64,000 nt of DNA from DASQMT01 sp963839615. GTDB lineage: Bacteria > Actinomycetota > Thermoleophilia > Solirubrobacterales > Solirubrobacteraceae. The notes beneath the pieces were generated by a model. The model searched no databases. It worked only from the letters and a program-made list of their open reading frames with translations, and was not told the origin of the DNA. Position numbers and translations under genes: made by a program. The stretch covers positions 682,001-746,000 of the forward strand of contig CAWIVY010000007.1 of assembly GCA_963839615.1 (NCBI GenBank), in the 5' to 3' direction. Positions 53,090-61,781 of this stretch are shown here, piece by piece; positions within the stretch are counted from its first letter, which is position 1, and each line of letters opens with the position of its first letter.

Positions 53090-54097
53090 CTAGGACTCGT
53101 ACTCCTGCGTGATGTGCCCGGGCGGGTCGGCCAGCGGGCGCGGGCCGGTGTCGGCGCGGTCATCGTCGTCGTCGTCGCGCCGTGCCGCCTGGCGCTCCTC
53201 GGTCGAGCCCTCGCGCGTCACCGGCGCGATCGCCGCCAGGATCTCGTCCGCCAGGCGCTGCCCGTCGGCCTCGGCGGCGGGTGTGGCGGCGATCCGGACG
53301 ACCACCTCGTCGGAGTCGATCTCCTCGAGCCCGATGTGCGGCTCGGAGCGCACCGGCGTGCGGACGCCCTCCTGGAGCAGCGCCTGCACCTCGCTCGGCA
53401 TCACGTCCGGGCGCAGCCGCGCGCGCAGGTCGACCGAGGACGGCTCGCGCAGCGGCACGACGGCTGATGCGAGCACGATGTTGTTCGGCACCATGATCGA
53501 GTCCTCGCCGCGCGCGAACGTCGTGTAGAGCAGCCCGAGCGTCGACACGACGCCCTCGATCTCCCCCGCCAGGCCGCCCGACTGCAGCCGCACCCGGTCG
53601 CCGACCTTGAACGGGCGCGCCGAGATCAGCACCACGCCCGCGATCAGGTTGCCGAGCGTCTGCTGCGCCGCGAGGCCGAAGACCACCGCCACGATCGCGC
53701 CGGACACCGCGAGCGTGCGCGGATCCAGGCCCGAGATCCGCAGCGCCGCGAGCAGCGCCGCGACCAGGAACGCGAGCCTGATCAGAAAGCCGACGGTCCC
53801 GGCCGTCGCCGGATCCATGCGCTTGAACAGCAGCGGGGCGAGCGACCGGCCGACGTCTCGCGCCAGCCGCCAGCCGAGGATCAGCAGCGCGGTCGCCGTG
53901 AAGATGCGCACGGGCAGGTCGAGCCCGAACACCTCCTGGCGATACTCGTTGGCCAGCAGCACGAGAGCGATCAGCGGGATCACGATCGCGAGCTCGATCC
54001 GCGCCCGCGCGGCCTTCTGCGCCGCCTGCACCGTCAGCGCACGTGCCCGCGCGGCCGAGTGGTGGACGATCGGTGGTTTCGAGCGCAGGCGCGGCAT
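53090..54097 (-). CDS. Small-conductance mechanosensitive channel (MscS family)
   Basis: A 335-residue MscS-type channel: three membrane segments (IELAIVIPLIALVLL, VRIFTATALLILGWRLA, FLIRLAFLVAALLAALRI), the pore-lining helix SGAIVAVVFGLAAQQTLGNL and the beta-domain start GVVLISARPFKVGDRVRLQSGG. The C-terminus is acidic (DDDDDD run). It releases osmolytes under osmotic downshock. The reading frame stays open upstream into the radical SAM gene, but the ATG at 54097 and the lack of hydrophobicity before it mark the start. Confidence 0.92.
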   Translation of the reverse strand: MPRLRSKPPIVHHSAARARALTVQAAQKAARARIELAIVIPLIALVLLANEYRQEVFGLDLPVRIFTATALLILGWRLARDVGRSLAPLLFKRMDPATAGTVGFLIRLAFLVAALLAALRISGLDPRTLAVSGAIVAVVFGLAAQQTLGNLIAGVVLISARPFKVGDRVRLQSGGLAGEIEGVVSTLGLLYTTFARGEDSIMVPNNIVLASAVVPLREPSSVDLRARLRPDVMPSEVQALLQEGVRTPVRSEPHIGLEEIDSDEVVVRIAATPAAEADGQRLADEILAAIAPVTREGSTEERQAARRDDDDDDRADTGPRPLADPPGHITQEYES

Positions 54098-54143
54098 GAC
54101 TCGTCTCTGATTGCCCCGCACCGGGCCGCACGAACCGCTCGGC

Positions 54144-56209
54144 TCAGAAGAGTCGCTCCTGGCGCACCTCCTCCCTGGCAACCGCCGGTGCGGCCGTCGC
54201 GTGTTCGCCGCCGCGGTGCTTGAAGCGTCGGGGTCGCCCCGCGGGCGCGCCTTGTGCAGGCCGGCGGCGCGCTCAATCGCTCGCCTGTCGCGGTCCGGCA
54301 CGTAGGCGCCGTGCGCGTAGAGCCGCTCGTAGCGCGGCACGAGGTCGGGCCGGTAAGAGCGCAGCCAGTCGAAGAAGATGCCGCGCACCGAGCCGCGCAG
54401 GAAGAGCGTCTGGCCGCCGATCGAGACCGCGCCGGCCTCCGTCGCGAGCTCGATGATCCGCTCGATCTGCTCGGGCGCGTCGTTGATGCCCGGGATCAGC
54501 GGCGCGATCAGGATGCCCGTCGGGATCCCGGCCCGGTTGAGCTCTCCCACGGCCTCCAGCCGCGCCCGCGGGTGCGGCGTATGGGGCTCGCTCGCCCGCC
54601 ACGCCTGCTCGTCGAGCGTCGGCACGGAGAGGCAAGCGCTGATCTCCGTCCGCGCCGCGACCTCGCGCATCAGGTCGAGGTCGCGGAGCAGCAGCGGCGA
54701 CTTCGTCAGGATCGAACACGGATTCGCCGCGTCGCGCAGCACCTCCCAGATCCCGCGCATCAGCTTGTAACGCCCCTCGACCCACTGGTACGGATCGGTG
54801 TTCGTGCCCATCGCGATGTGCTCGCGCTTCCACGACGGCCGCGCGAGCTCCTTGCGCAGCACCTCGGGCACGTTGACCTTGACGACGATCTCCTTCTCGA
54901 AGTCGCGGCCCGCGTCGAGCTCGAGATACTCGTGCGTCGGGCGCGCGAAGCAGTTGTGGCTCACAACGCCGTTTGCGATGAAGTCACCGGTGCCCGTGGT
55001 GATGTCGTAGAGCGGGAGCTCCATGCCGAGCGGCTCGATGCTCACGACCTCGAGCCGGCTCTGCGACTTCACCGCCTGGCCTTCGATCGAGCGCTTGCGC
55101 GTGATCGCGGGGTCGGCGAGATGGAAGAAGCGCAGGTGCTGCTCGAGCCCGCCGCGTATCCGGACGTTCCACATGCCCTCGCGCACCTTCTCCACGACGA
55201 ACGGGAGGCCGAGCCGCCGGCACGAGAAGGTGATCCAGTCGATGATCGTCGGGTCGCCGTTCGCGATCCGGAGGATGCCGCGGCTGTAGCAGCCCTCGGC
55301 GTCGAAGATCCCCGCCAGGAAACCCTTGTACCAGTCCAACGAGGTTCTCCCGGGCCAGGCGATGAGCTCTCTGATCGCGGCGACCGAGCCTCTCGCGCCG
55401 GTGCGGATCGCGTGCATCTCCCGATGACTGCCGCTGGCGGCCGCGAAGCGGAAGCTGTTCGTCTCGATTCTCGCTTCCGCGAGGTAGTTCTGCACGCGCG
55501 CGAGTGCGTCGAAATCCGTCAGTGCCAGGCGAAACGCATGGATCTCGTCACTGCGACCGTTCGGGCGTTCGTAGACGTGTGTTCCGAGATGCGCGTCCCC
55601 CCGAATCACGCCGCAGAGATACCCGCGCTTGTAGTCCTGGGTCGCTCTCGGGGGCTCCGCGAACGCTCCGGTCCCCATCAGCTTGCTGTTCAGCGTCAGG
55701 TGTGGCCGGCGCGGCGATCCGTGCTCCGCTCCGGTCACGTGCTTCCATCCACGCCGGGTGAGAAAGCGGTGATCGCCGCTCGTGATCAGCTCCGTGCCGT
55801 CCGCGAGCAACGTGCGATAGGCGGGCTTGCGGACCATCCAGTGGTCGATCACCTCGGTCCGCACGTATCGCCGGTACGCGCCGCGGCTCACCGTCCCGTA
55901 GACCTGATCTCCAGGCTGCAGATGACGGATCTCACGGGTTCTGCCCGTGGCCAGCAGCACCGGGGTGTCTCCCCATATGCAGTAAACGCAGGCATGCGAG
56001 CAACCCCTATACGGGTTCACGGTCCAGTCGAACGGAACGCGCGATTTCGCCGGCACCTTGTTGAGCGCGCTCTTGGCCCGGACCTCGTAGAAACGCGTCT
56101 CGAGCGCCTCGGGCGCGTCAAAGCGGCGGACCACCGCGGTGCCCGCGTGGCCGGGCAACCTGGCCTGCTCATCCGCCTCCACCGTCTGTCCGTCCCAGCG
56201 CACGAACAT
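54144..56209 (-). CDS. Rv2578c family radical SAM protein containing an intein (apparent frameshift near 54237)
   Basis: A radical SAM protein (spore-photoproduct-lyase-like subgroup) of the Rv2578c family. The N-extein (76 residues) ends GCSHACVY and the C-extein begins CFARPTHEYLE; joining them restores the CxxxCxxC iron-sulfur motif. An intein of 343 residues lies between. Family blocks after the intein include MGTNTDPYQWVEGRYKLMRG and ILTKSPLLLRDLDL. Near 54237 one base in a GGGG run shifts the frame; the corrected end reads ARPAVAREEVRQERLF-like and stops at 54144-54146, matching the usual ...RLF end. An SOS-type palindrome covers the start codon. The cellular reaction is unknown; DNA-damage control is inferred. 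Confidence 0.88.
54953..55981 (-). other. Intein with LAGLIDADG homing endonuclease inside the radical SAM gene
   Basis: 343-residue in-frame insertion. Splicing blocks: A CIWGDTPVLLATGR (Cys1), B GTELITSGDHRFLTRRG (TxxH), F/G YDITTGTGDFIANGVVSHN (penultimate His, last Asn), followed by Cys+1 of the host. The middle holds two dodecapeptide-like blocks, YLCGVIRGDAHL and FLAGIFDAEGCY, so the homing endonuclease domain is probably intact. Cys1 occupies the position of the third cluster cysteine before splicing, and Cys+1 takes it afterwards. Confidence 0.9.
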
Positions 56210-56216
56210 ATGTTCG
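56203..56216. promoter_or_regulatory. SOS (LexA) box over the start of the radical SAM gene
   Basis: CGAACATATGTTCG is a perfect 14-base palindrome identical in form to the Gram-positive/actinobacterial LexA site CGAAC-N4-GTTCG. It overlaps the ATG of the Rv2578c-type gene and lies 20 bp from the stop of miaB upstream. I recall that Rv2578c was listed among LexA-controlled genes in Mycobacterium tuberculosis, which fits; that recollection should be checked. Confidence 0.85.
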
Positions 56217-56236
56217 CACGACGGGCGGACGGAAGG

Positions 56237-57583
56237 CTACCGCGCGGGCACCAGCAGGCTCAGCTGCTCGCCCACGAGCGTCTGGCTGCTCGCCTTGTGG
56301 ATCTCGACGTCGACGTACTCGCCCGGCTGGGCGAGGCCGGCGAAGTTGACGACCTTGTTGTGGCGCGTGCGCCCGCGCAGGCGGCTCGCATCGGTGCGCG
56401 ACGTCCCCTCGACGAGGACCTCGAGCGTGCGCCCGACGAAGCGCTGTGCGCGCTCGCGGGCGCGCCGCTGGACGACCTCGACGAGGCGCTGCATGCGCTC
56501 GACCTTCTCCTCGTGGCTCACGCCGTCCTCGAGCTCGGCCGCCTCCGTTCCTCGCCGCGGCGAGAAGATGAACGTGAACGCGCCGTCGTAGCCGACCTCC
56601 TCGACGACCTCGAGCGTCTCGCGGAAGTCCGCCTCGGTCTCGCCCGGGAAGCCGACGATGACGTCGGTCGTCAGCGCAGCGTCGGGCACGTGCTCGCGGA
56701 TCAGTGCGACGCGGTCCATGTAGCGCTCACGCGTATAAGTGCGCCGCATCGCCTTGAGGATGCGCGACGAGCCGGCCTGGAGCGGCAGGTGGATGTGCTC
56801 GCAGACCGCGGTCAGCTCGGCGTGGGCGAGGATCACGTCCTCGCGCATGTCCTTCGGATGCGGGCTGGTGTAGCGGATCCGGCGCACGCCGTCGAGCGCG
56901 TCGAGCTCGCGCAGCAGCTGCGAGAACGTCGCCCGGTCCGGGCGCAGGTCGCGGCCGTAGGCGTTCACGTTCTGGCCCAGCAACGTGAGCTCGGTGACGC
57001 CGTCGGCGACGAGCCGGCGACCCTCGTCGACGAGCTCGGCGAGCGGGCGCGAGACCTCGCGGCCGCGCGTGGACGGCACGATGCAGTAGGAGCAGTTGCA
57101 GTTGCAGCCGACCGAGATCTGCATCCACGCCTGCACCTCGCGAGCGCGCTTGGGCGGCAGGTGGCCGGTGAACCCCTCGAACTCGAAGTACCCCTGCGCG
57201 CTGAGCGAGTCCGACGTCAGGAACTCGGCGAGCTTGTGCACCTGGCCGGGGCCGAAGGCGACGTCGACGAACGGGAACTGCCGGAAGACCTCCTCCTTGA
57301 CCGACTGCGCCCAGCAGCCGCCGACGCCGATCACGCGCTCCGGGTCGCGCCGCTTGAGCGCCTTGGCCTCGTGCAGGTGCGCGACGAACCGGTCGTCGGC
57401 CTTCTCGCGGATCGAGCAGGTGTTGAAGAGGATCAGCTCCGCGTCAGCGCGCTCGGGCACCTCGCGATAGCCGAGCGACTCGAGCATCCCCTTCATCCGC
57501 TCGGAGTCGTGCTCGTTCATCTGGCACCCGAAGGTGGTGACGTGGAACGACTTCACGGGAGACACGTTAGTGGGCGCAGTCAT
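56237..57583 (-). CDS. miaB: tRNA-2-methylthio-N6-dimethylallyladenosine synthase MiaB
   Basis: A 448-residue radical SAM methylthiotransferase. N-terminal MTTase domain with cysteines in VTTFGCQMNEHDSE, FNTCSIREKADD and VGGCWAQSVK; radical SAM motif SVGCNCNCSYCIVPSTRGRE; C-terminal TRAM domain (LRGRTRHNKVVNFAG). It adds the methylthio group to i6A37 made by MiaA. ATG at 57583 is used; it abuts the palindrome that also controls the divergent XRE gene, so the two may be affected together. Confidence 0.95.
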   Translation of the reverse strand: MTAPTNVSPVKSFHVTTFGCQMNEHDSERMKGMLESLGYREVPERADAELILFNTCSIREKADDRFVAHLHEAKALKRRDPERVIGVGGCWAQSVKEEVFRQFPFVDVAFGPGQVHKLAEFLTSDSLSAQGYFEFEGFTGHLPPKRAREVQAWMQISVGCNCNCSYCIVPSTRGREVSRPLAELVDEGRRLVADGVTELTLLGQNVNAYGRDLRPDRATFSQLLRELDALDGVRRIRYTSPHPKDMREDVILAHAELTAVCEHIHLPLQAGSSRILKAMRRTYTRERYMDRVALIREHVPDAALTTDVIVGFPGETEADFRETLEVVEEVGYDGAFTFIFSPRRGTEAAELEDGVSHEEKVERMQRLVEVVQRRARERAQRFVGRTLEVLVEGTSRTDASRLRGRTRHNKVVNFAGLAQPGEYVDVEIHKASSQTLVGEQLSLLVPAR

Positions 57584-57645
57584 GTCAAGTTTCCTTGACA
57601 TTCTGCACGTCCCCGGTTACGGTACGAAAGTCAAGTTCGCTTTAC
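57584..57645. promoter_or_regulatory. Paired operators for the XRE regulator
   Basis: GTCAAG-TTTC-CTTGAC (57584-57599) is a perfect inverted repeat; GTCAAG-TTCG-CTTTAC (57630-57645) is a second copy with one mismatch, 46 bp further on and seven bases before the XRE gene's ATG. The first copy touches the miaB start codon. Best explained as autoregulatory sites of the small XRE protein encoded immediately downstream. Confidence 0.72.
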
Positions 57646-57652
57646 AACCCGA

Positions 57653-57853
57653 ATGCGCAACGAGATCCGCTCACTCCGCACCGTTCAGCAGCTCTCGCAG
57701 CAAGAGCTCGCGGAGGCGATGGACGTGTCGCGCCAGACCATAAATTCGATCGAGAAGGAGCGCTGGACGCCCTCGCTGCCCCTGGCGATCGCGCTCGCGC
57801 GCTTCTTCGACAAGTCCGTAGAGGAGGTTTTCCATGCAGACGGCAACGCGTGA
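57653..57853 (+). CDS. Small XRE-family regulator (66 residues)
   Basis: A single helix-turn-helix domain and nothing more: RSLRTVQQLSQQELAEAMDVSRQTINSIEKERWTPSLPLAIALARFF. This compact type is common in Gram-positive bacteria and is usually paired with a small membrane protein, as here; the following gene overlaps its end by 20 bases. Two GTCAAG-N4-CTTGAC-type sites lie just upstream, so it probably represses its own operon. Confidence 0.9.
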   Translation: MRNEIRSLRTVQQLSQQELAEAMDVSRQTINSIEKERWTPSLPLAIALARFFDKSVEEVFHADGNA

Positions 57854-58238
57854 CAAGCCATTCTGGCGCAGCCGCTGGTGGATGCCGCTGTTCTCGCTGG
57901 CCCTCGGGGCGGCCATGTTCGCGGCGTTCGCGATCGGCGACGAAACCGGCCAGGGCGTCTTCAGCTTCGGCGTGATGGCGGCCGTCGCGGCGCTGTTCTT
58001 CTTCGGCGGGCGCAGCGAGACGCTGCGCGGGATCGGCGGTCCCGGTCGCGACGAGCGCTGGGCCGCGATCGACACGCGCGCGTCACTGTTCGCCGGGATC
58101 GTCGTCATCGCCGCGATCATCGTCGCCTGGCTCTGGGCGGTCGCCCACGGTGACGACGGAAGCCCCTACACGCAGCTCGGCGCCCTCGGCGGCGTCTCCT
58201 ACGTCGCCGCCGTCGCCTTCCTCCGCTGGCGCCTGTAG
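57834..58238 (+). CDS. Membrane protein co-encoded with the XRE regulator (DUF2178-like)
   Basis: A 134-residue protein with four hydrophobic segments (WWMPLFSLALGAAMFAAFA, VFSFGVMAAVAALFFFGG, ASLFAGIVVIAAIIVAWLW, LGALGGVSYVAAVAFL) and a conserved cytoplasmic loop GRDERWAAIDTRA between the second and third. The DERW..ID-A loop is typical of DUF2178-type proteins paired with small XRE regulators. Its ribosome-binding site (GAGGAGG) lies inside the regulator gene. The role is unknown; a sensor that controls the regulator is plausible. Confidence 0.78.
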   Translation: MQTATRDKPFWRSRWWMPLFSLALGAAMFAAFAIGDETGQGVFSFGVMAAVAALFFFGGRSETLRGIGGPGRDERWAAIDTRASLFAGIVVIAAIIVAWLWAVAHGDDGSPYTQLGALGGVSYVAAVAFLRWRL

Positions 58239-58245
58239 GGGGTAC

Positions 58246-59724
58246 CTACTTCGCGTAGTCCGTCGCGCGCGACTCGCGGATCACCGTCACCTTGATCTGG
58301 CCGGGGTACTCGAGCTCCTTCTCGATCTCGCGCGCGATCTCGTGCGAGAGCAGCACCGCGCCGTCGTCGTCGAGCGCGTTCGGCTGCACCATCACGCGGA
58401 TCTCGCGGCCGGCCTGCATCGCGTAGACCTTGTCGACGCCGTCGTGGCGGGTGGCGATGTGCTCGAGGTCGCGGAGGCGCTTGACGTACTGCTCCAGGGA
58501 CTCGCCGCGGGCACCGGGGCGCGCGCCCGAGAGCGCGTCGGCGGCCTGCACGATCACGGCCTCGACCGTCTGGGGCTCGACCTCGTTGTGGTGCGCCTCC
58601 ATCGCGTGCGCGACCGCCTCGGACTCGCCGTGACGGCGCGCGAGGTCGCCGCCGACCAGCGCGTGCGGGCCCTCGATCTCGTGCGAGACCGCCTTGCCGA
58701 TGTCGTGCAGCAGGGCCGCGCGCCGGGCGGTCTTGGGCGAGGCGCCGAGCTCGTGCGCCATCATCGCCGCCAGGTGGGCGCACTCGACCGAGTGCGCCAG
58801 CACGTTCTGGCCGTATGAGGTGCGGTACTTCAGCCGGCCGAGCACCGTGACGAGATCCGCGTCCAGCGCCTCGACCTTGGCGTCGAAGCAGGCCTGCTCG
58901 CCGCACTCGGCGATGTGCGCCTCGAGCTCGGACTTCGCCTGGTAGTAGGTCTCCTCGATCCGGGCCGGGTGGATGCGGCCGTCCTGCAGCAGCTTCTCGA
59001 GCGTCATGCGGGCGATCTCGCGGCGCACGCCGTCGAAGCCCGAGAGGATCACGGCGTTCGGCGTGTCGTCGATGATGAAGTCGACGCCGGTCAGGTGCTC
59101 GAGGGCGCGGATGTTGCGGCCCTCGCGGCCGATGATGCGGCCCTTCATGTCGTCCGCCGAGAGCTGCACGACCGAGACGGTCGTCTCCGCGGCGTGGCCG
59201 GCGGCCAGGCGCTGCATCACGACCGAGAGGATGTTGCGCACGCGCCGGTCGGCGTCGCGCTTGGTCTCCTCCTCGACCTGGCGCAGGATGCGGGCGCGGT
59301 CGTGGCGGATCTGGTCCTCGACCTCCTTGAGCAGCTGATTGCGGGCCTGCGAGGCGGGCATGCCCGCGACGCGCTCGAGCTCGCGCACGTGATGCTCGCG
59401 CGCGGTGTCGAGCTCGCCGGACTTGGCCGCGAGCAGCCGCTCGCGATCGCCGAGCTCGGCGAGGCGGCTTTCGACGGCCTCCTCGCGCGCCCGCAGCCGC
59501 TCCTCGAGCCGCAGCAGGTCGGCGCGGCGCTCGGCGCTCTTGCCGTCCTCGGTGGTCGTGATCGGGGTCTGCGACTCGGCGCTCGGGGGCACGACGAGCG
59601 CCGTCACGGACGCCGGCTTCGCCGGCGCGGCCCCGTTCGCGAAGCCCGGCGCGCGGCGCGTCAGCAGCGATGCTGCGGCCACGAGGCCGACGGCCAGAAC
59701 GACCGCGGCGATCAGGATTTCCAT
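58246..59724 (-). CDS. rny: Ribonuclease Y
   Basis: A 492-residue membrane-anchored endoribonuclease: N-terminal membrane helix (MEILIAAVVLAVGLVAAASLL), a linker, a long coiled coil (about 60-165), the KH domain with DDMKGRIIGREGRNIRALEHLTGVDF (GRIIGREG is the core) and the HD domain with HSVECAHLAAMMA and RRAALLHDIGKAV. It starts bulk mRNA decay. The linker between helix and coiled coil (SVTALVVPPSAESQTPITTT) is proline- and threonine-rich and longer than usual. Confidence 0.95.
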   Translation of the reverse strand: MEILIAAVVLAVGLVAAASLLTRRAPGFANGAAPAKPASVTALVVPPSAESQTPITTTEDGKSAERRADLLRLEERLRAREEAVESRLAELGDRERLLAAKSGELDTAREHHVRELERVAGMPASQARNQLLKEVEDQIRHDRARILRQVEEETKRDADRRVRNILSVVMQRLAAGHAAETTVSVVQLSADDMKGRIIGREGRNIRALEHLTGVDFIIDDTPNAVILSGFDGVRREIARMTLEKLLQDGRIHPARIEETYYQAKSELEAHIAECGEQACFDAKVEALDADLVTVLGRLKYRTSYGQNVLAHSVECAHLAAMMAHELGASPKTARRAALLHDIGKAVSHEIEGPHALVGGDLARRHGESEAVAHAMEAHHNEVEPQTVEAVIVQAADALSGARPGARGESLEQYVKRLRDLEHIATRHDGVDKVYAMQAGREIRVMVQPNALDDDGAVLLSHEIAREIEKELEYPGQIKVTVIRESRATDYAK

Positions 59725-60098
59725 GACTCTCTTCTCCCCGACGGGCCGGATCGAGGATCGCGGCCCCGCTCTCGTCATCTTGATTTCTCAGAGCGGCAGG
59801 CCGGGCCGTGCCCAAGCACGTGCGTGCGTCAGGCCAGCATCAAGGCGACCGTGTGGTCGCCGCGTCAGAGGGCGGCTAGTGGGTGGTGCGTTCGGAGCGT
59901 CTGACCGAGCCTGGAGGCCCGGGGAAGGTGGATTGGTTCGCCGTCACGGCTGAAGGAGCTGGTTTACGCTGAAAATGGTCGTTTTGCTGGAGTTTCAAAG
60001 GGCCTTCACGGCCCGGTCTGTCGCTGGGTGGATCGTAGTACCGCGAGCGGCTCGGCGCAATGACCGCGTGCAAGCAGGCATGCGCGCCCGAGGTGGGC
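59725..60098. other. 374-bp intergenic region between recX and rny
   Basis: No credible gene. It contains a perfect seven-base-pair hairpin GGCGACC-GTGT-GGTCGCC (59844-59861) and a smaller one GGGCC-TTCAC-GGCCC (60000-60014), the latter about 85 bp past the recX stop and probably its terminator. An AT-richer patch near 59970-60000 is unlike the surroundings and could hold the rny promoter. No further structure is evident. Confidence 0.5.
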
Positions 60099-60620
60099 TC
60101 AGAACTCCTCGTCGGCGCCGGCGTAACGGCGCAGCGCGTCGTGGGCGAGATCGAGCTCGTAGCCCTTGCGGACGAGCATGCCGAGCGCGCGGTCACGCTC
60201 TCGCGCCGTCTCCGGAACGGCCGGGACGCGCCGCCGCAGCAGCGCGATCGCAGCCTCCAGCTCGCCCTCGTGATCCTGCTCACCGAGCGCCGCGGCCACG
60301 TGCTCGGGCGCGACGCCGAGGCCGCGCAGGCGACGCCCTATCCGCTCGGCGCCCCAGGCGTCCAGCCGCCGGCGGTCGTCGGCGAAGCGCTGCGCGAAGG
60401 CGGCGTCGTCGACGTAGCCGCCTTCGCGCAGCTCCCCGAGGACGACGTCGGCCTCTTCCGGCGCGACGCGCTTCTCGGCCAGGATGCCGCGCAGCTCGAG
60501 CTCGGTGCGGTCGCGGCGACCGAGCGCGCGCCAGGCCAGCGCCCGCGCACGCTCGACACGTGCCACGGGATCGGTGAGCCGCTCACCCGCGGGCTCGTGC
60601 CGAGCGCCGGCAAGATCCAC
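60099..60620 (-). CDS. recX: Regulatory protein RecX
   Basis: A 173-residue RecX with the three-helix repeats: ALAWRALGRRDRTELELRGILAEKRV, EEADVVLGELREGGYVDDAAFAQRFADDRRR (GYVDDAAFAQRF is the family signature) and the more diverged third repeat ending VRKGYELDLAHDALRR. RecX inhibits RecA filaments. It follows recA on the same strand. GTG at 60620 gives a longer N-terminus; an internal GTG about 20 codons later (MARVERARALAWR) is equally possible. Confidence 0.9.
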   Translation of the reverse strand: MDLAGARHEPAGERLTDPVARVERARALAWRALGRRDRTELELRGILAEKRVAPEEADVVLGELREGGYVDDAAFAQRFADDRRRLDAWGAERIGRRLRGLGVAPEHVAAALGEQDHEGELEAAIALLRRRVPAVPETARERDRALGMLVRKGYELDLAHDALRRYAGADEEF

Positions 60621-60669
60621 GCGGGCTACCAGCGGCGGCCGGACATGACGGGCGCGAGGTGACCGGACA

Positions 60670-61755
60670 TCACGCAGCTGCCGCCGCGGCCTCGACGGCC
60701 TCGAGCGATTCGACGGGCTCCGAGCGCTCGATCGGGGTCACGAGGTCCTGACCGATGCCGAGCGCGACGTAGATCTTGGCCTCGATCTCCTTGGCGACCT
60801 CGAGGTGCTCGTCCAGGTACGCCTTGGCGTTGTTGCGGCCCTGGCCGAGCCGGTCCTCGCCGTAGGAGAAGAACGAGCCCGACTTCGTCACCACGTCGTG
60901 CTCGATCGCCAGGTCCAGGATGCAGCCCGAGGAGGAGATGCCCTTGCCGAACTCGATGTCGAACTCGGCCTGGCGGAACGGGGCGGCGACCTTGTTCTTG
61001 ACCACCTTGACCCGCACGCGGTTGCCGACCGCCTCGGTGCCGTCCTTGAGCGTCTCGATCCGGCGGATGTCCAGGCGCTGGGACGAGTAGAACTTCAGCG
61101 CGCGGCCGCCCGGCTGGGTCTCCGGCGAGCCGAACATGACCCCGACCTTCTCGCGGATCTGGTTGACGAACAGGCACAGCGTCTGGGTGCGGTTCAGGTT
61201 GCCTGCGAGCTTGCGCATCGCCTGGCTCATCATCCGCGCCTGGACGCCGACGGTCTGATCGCCCATCTGGCCCTCGAGCTCGGCACGCGGCGTCAGCGCC
61301 GCGACGGAGTCGATCGCCACCAGGTCGACCGCGCCGGAGCGCACGAGCATGTCGCAGACCTCGAGCCCCTGCTCGCCGTAGTCGGGCTGCGAGACGAGCA
61401 GCTCGTCGATGTTCACGCCGAGGTTCTGCGCGTACAGCGGGTCCATCGCGTGCTCCGCATCGATGAACGCGCAGACCCCGCCGAGCTTCTGCGCCTCGGC
61501 GATCACGTGGTAGACGAGCGTCGTCTTGCCGGAGGACTCCGGGCCGAAGACCTCGACGATCCGGCCGCGCGGCATCCCGCCGATGCCGAGCGCGAGGTCG
61601 AGCGAGAGCGCGCCGGTCGGGATCGCATCGACGCGGACCTGTGCGCCCTCGTCGCCCATGCGCATGACCGTGCCCTTGCCGAACTGGCGCTCGATCTGCG
61701 CGAGCGCGCCCTGCAGGGCGGTGTCGCGGGCCTTGCCGGCCGGATCCGTGCTCAT
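60670..61755 (-). CDS. recA: Recombinase RecA
   Basis: A 361-residue RecA: QIERQFGKGTVMRMGDE, Walker A GPESSGKTTLVYH, Walker B VDLVAIDSVAALTP, DNA-binding loop 1 MGDQTVGVQARMMSQAMRKLAGNLN, VNQIREKVGVMFGSPETQPGGRALKFYSS. It drives homologous recombination and LexA cleavage. The ATG at 61755 gives the usual N-terminus although the same frame is open far upstream. No CGAAC-N4-GTTCG box is seen in the bases before it, unlike the radical SAM gene. The C-terminal tail is alanine- and glutamate-rich. Confidence 0.97.
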   Translation of the reverse strand: MSTDPAGKARDTALQGALAQIERQFGKGTVMRMGDEGAQVRVDAIPTGALSLDLALGIGGMPRGRIVEVFGPESSGKTTLVYHVIAEAQKLGGVCAFIDAEHAMDPLYAQNLGVNIDELLVSQPDYGEQGLEVCDMLVRSGAVDLVAIDSVAALTPRAELEGQMGDQTVGVQARMMSQAMRKLAGNLNRTQTLCLFVNQIREKVGVMFGSPETQPGGRALKFYSSQRLDIRRIETLKDGTEAVGNRVRVKVVKNKVAAPFRQAEFDIEFGKGISSSGCILDLAIEHDVVTKSGSFFSYGEDRLGQGRNNAKAYLDEHLEVAKEIEAKIYVALGIGQDLVTPIERSEPVESLEAVEAAAAAA

Positions 61756-61781
61756 GTGGACAGTGCTCCTCTTTGCAGCTC

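Noticed and set aside
53090..56209. A 1039-codon open frame joining the radical SAM protein and the MscS channel
   Set aside because: A one-base correction near 54237 gives the radical SAM protein its usual end and stop, and MscS has its own ATG and a complete domain structure.
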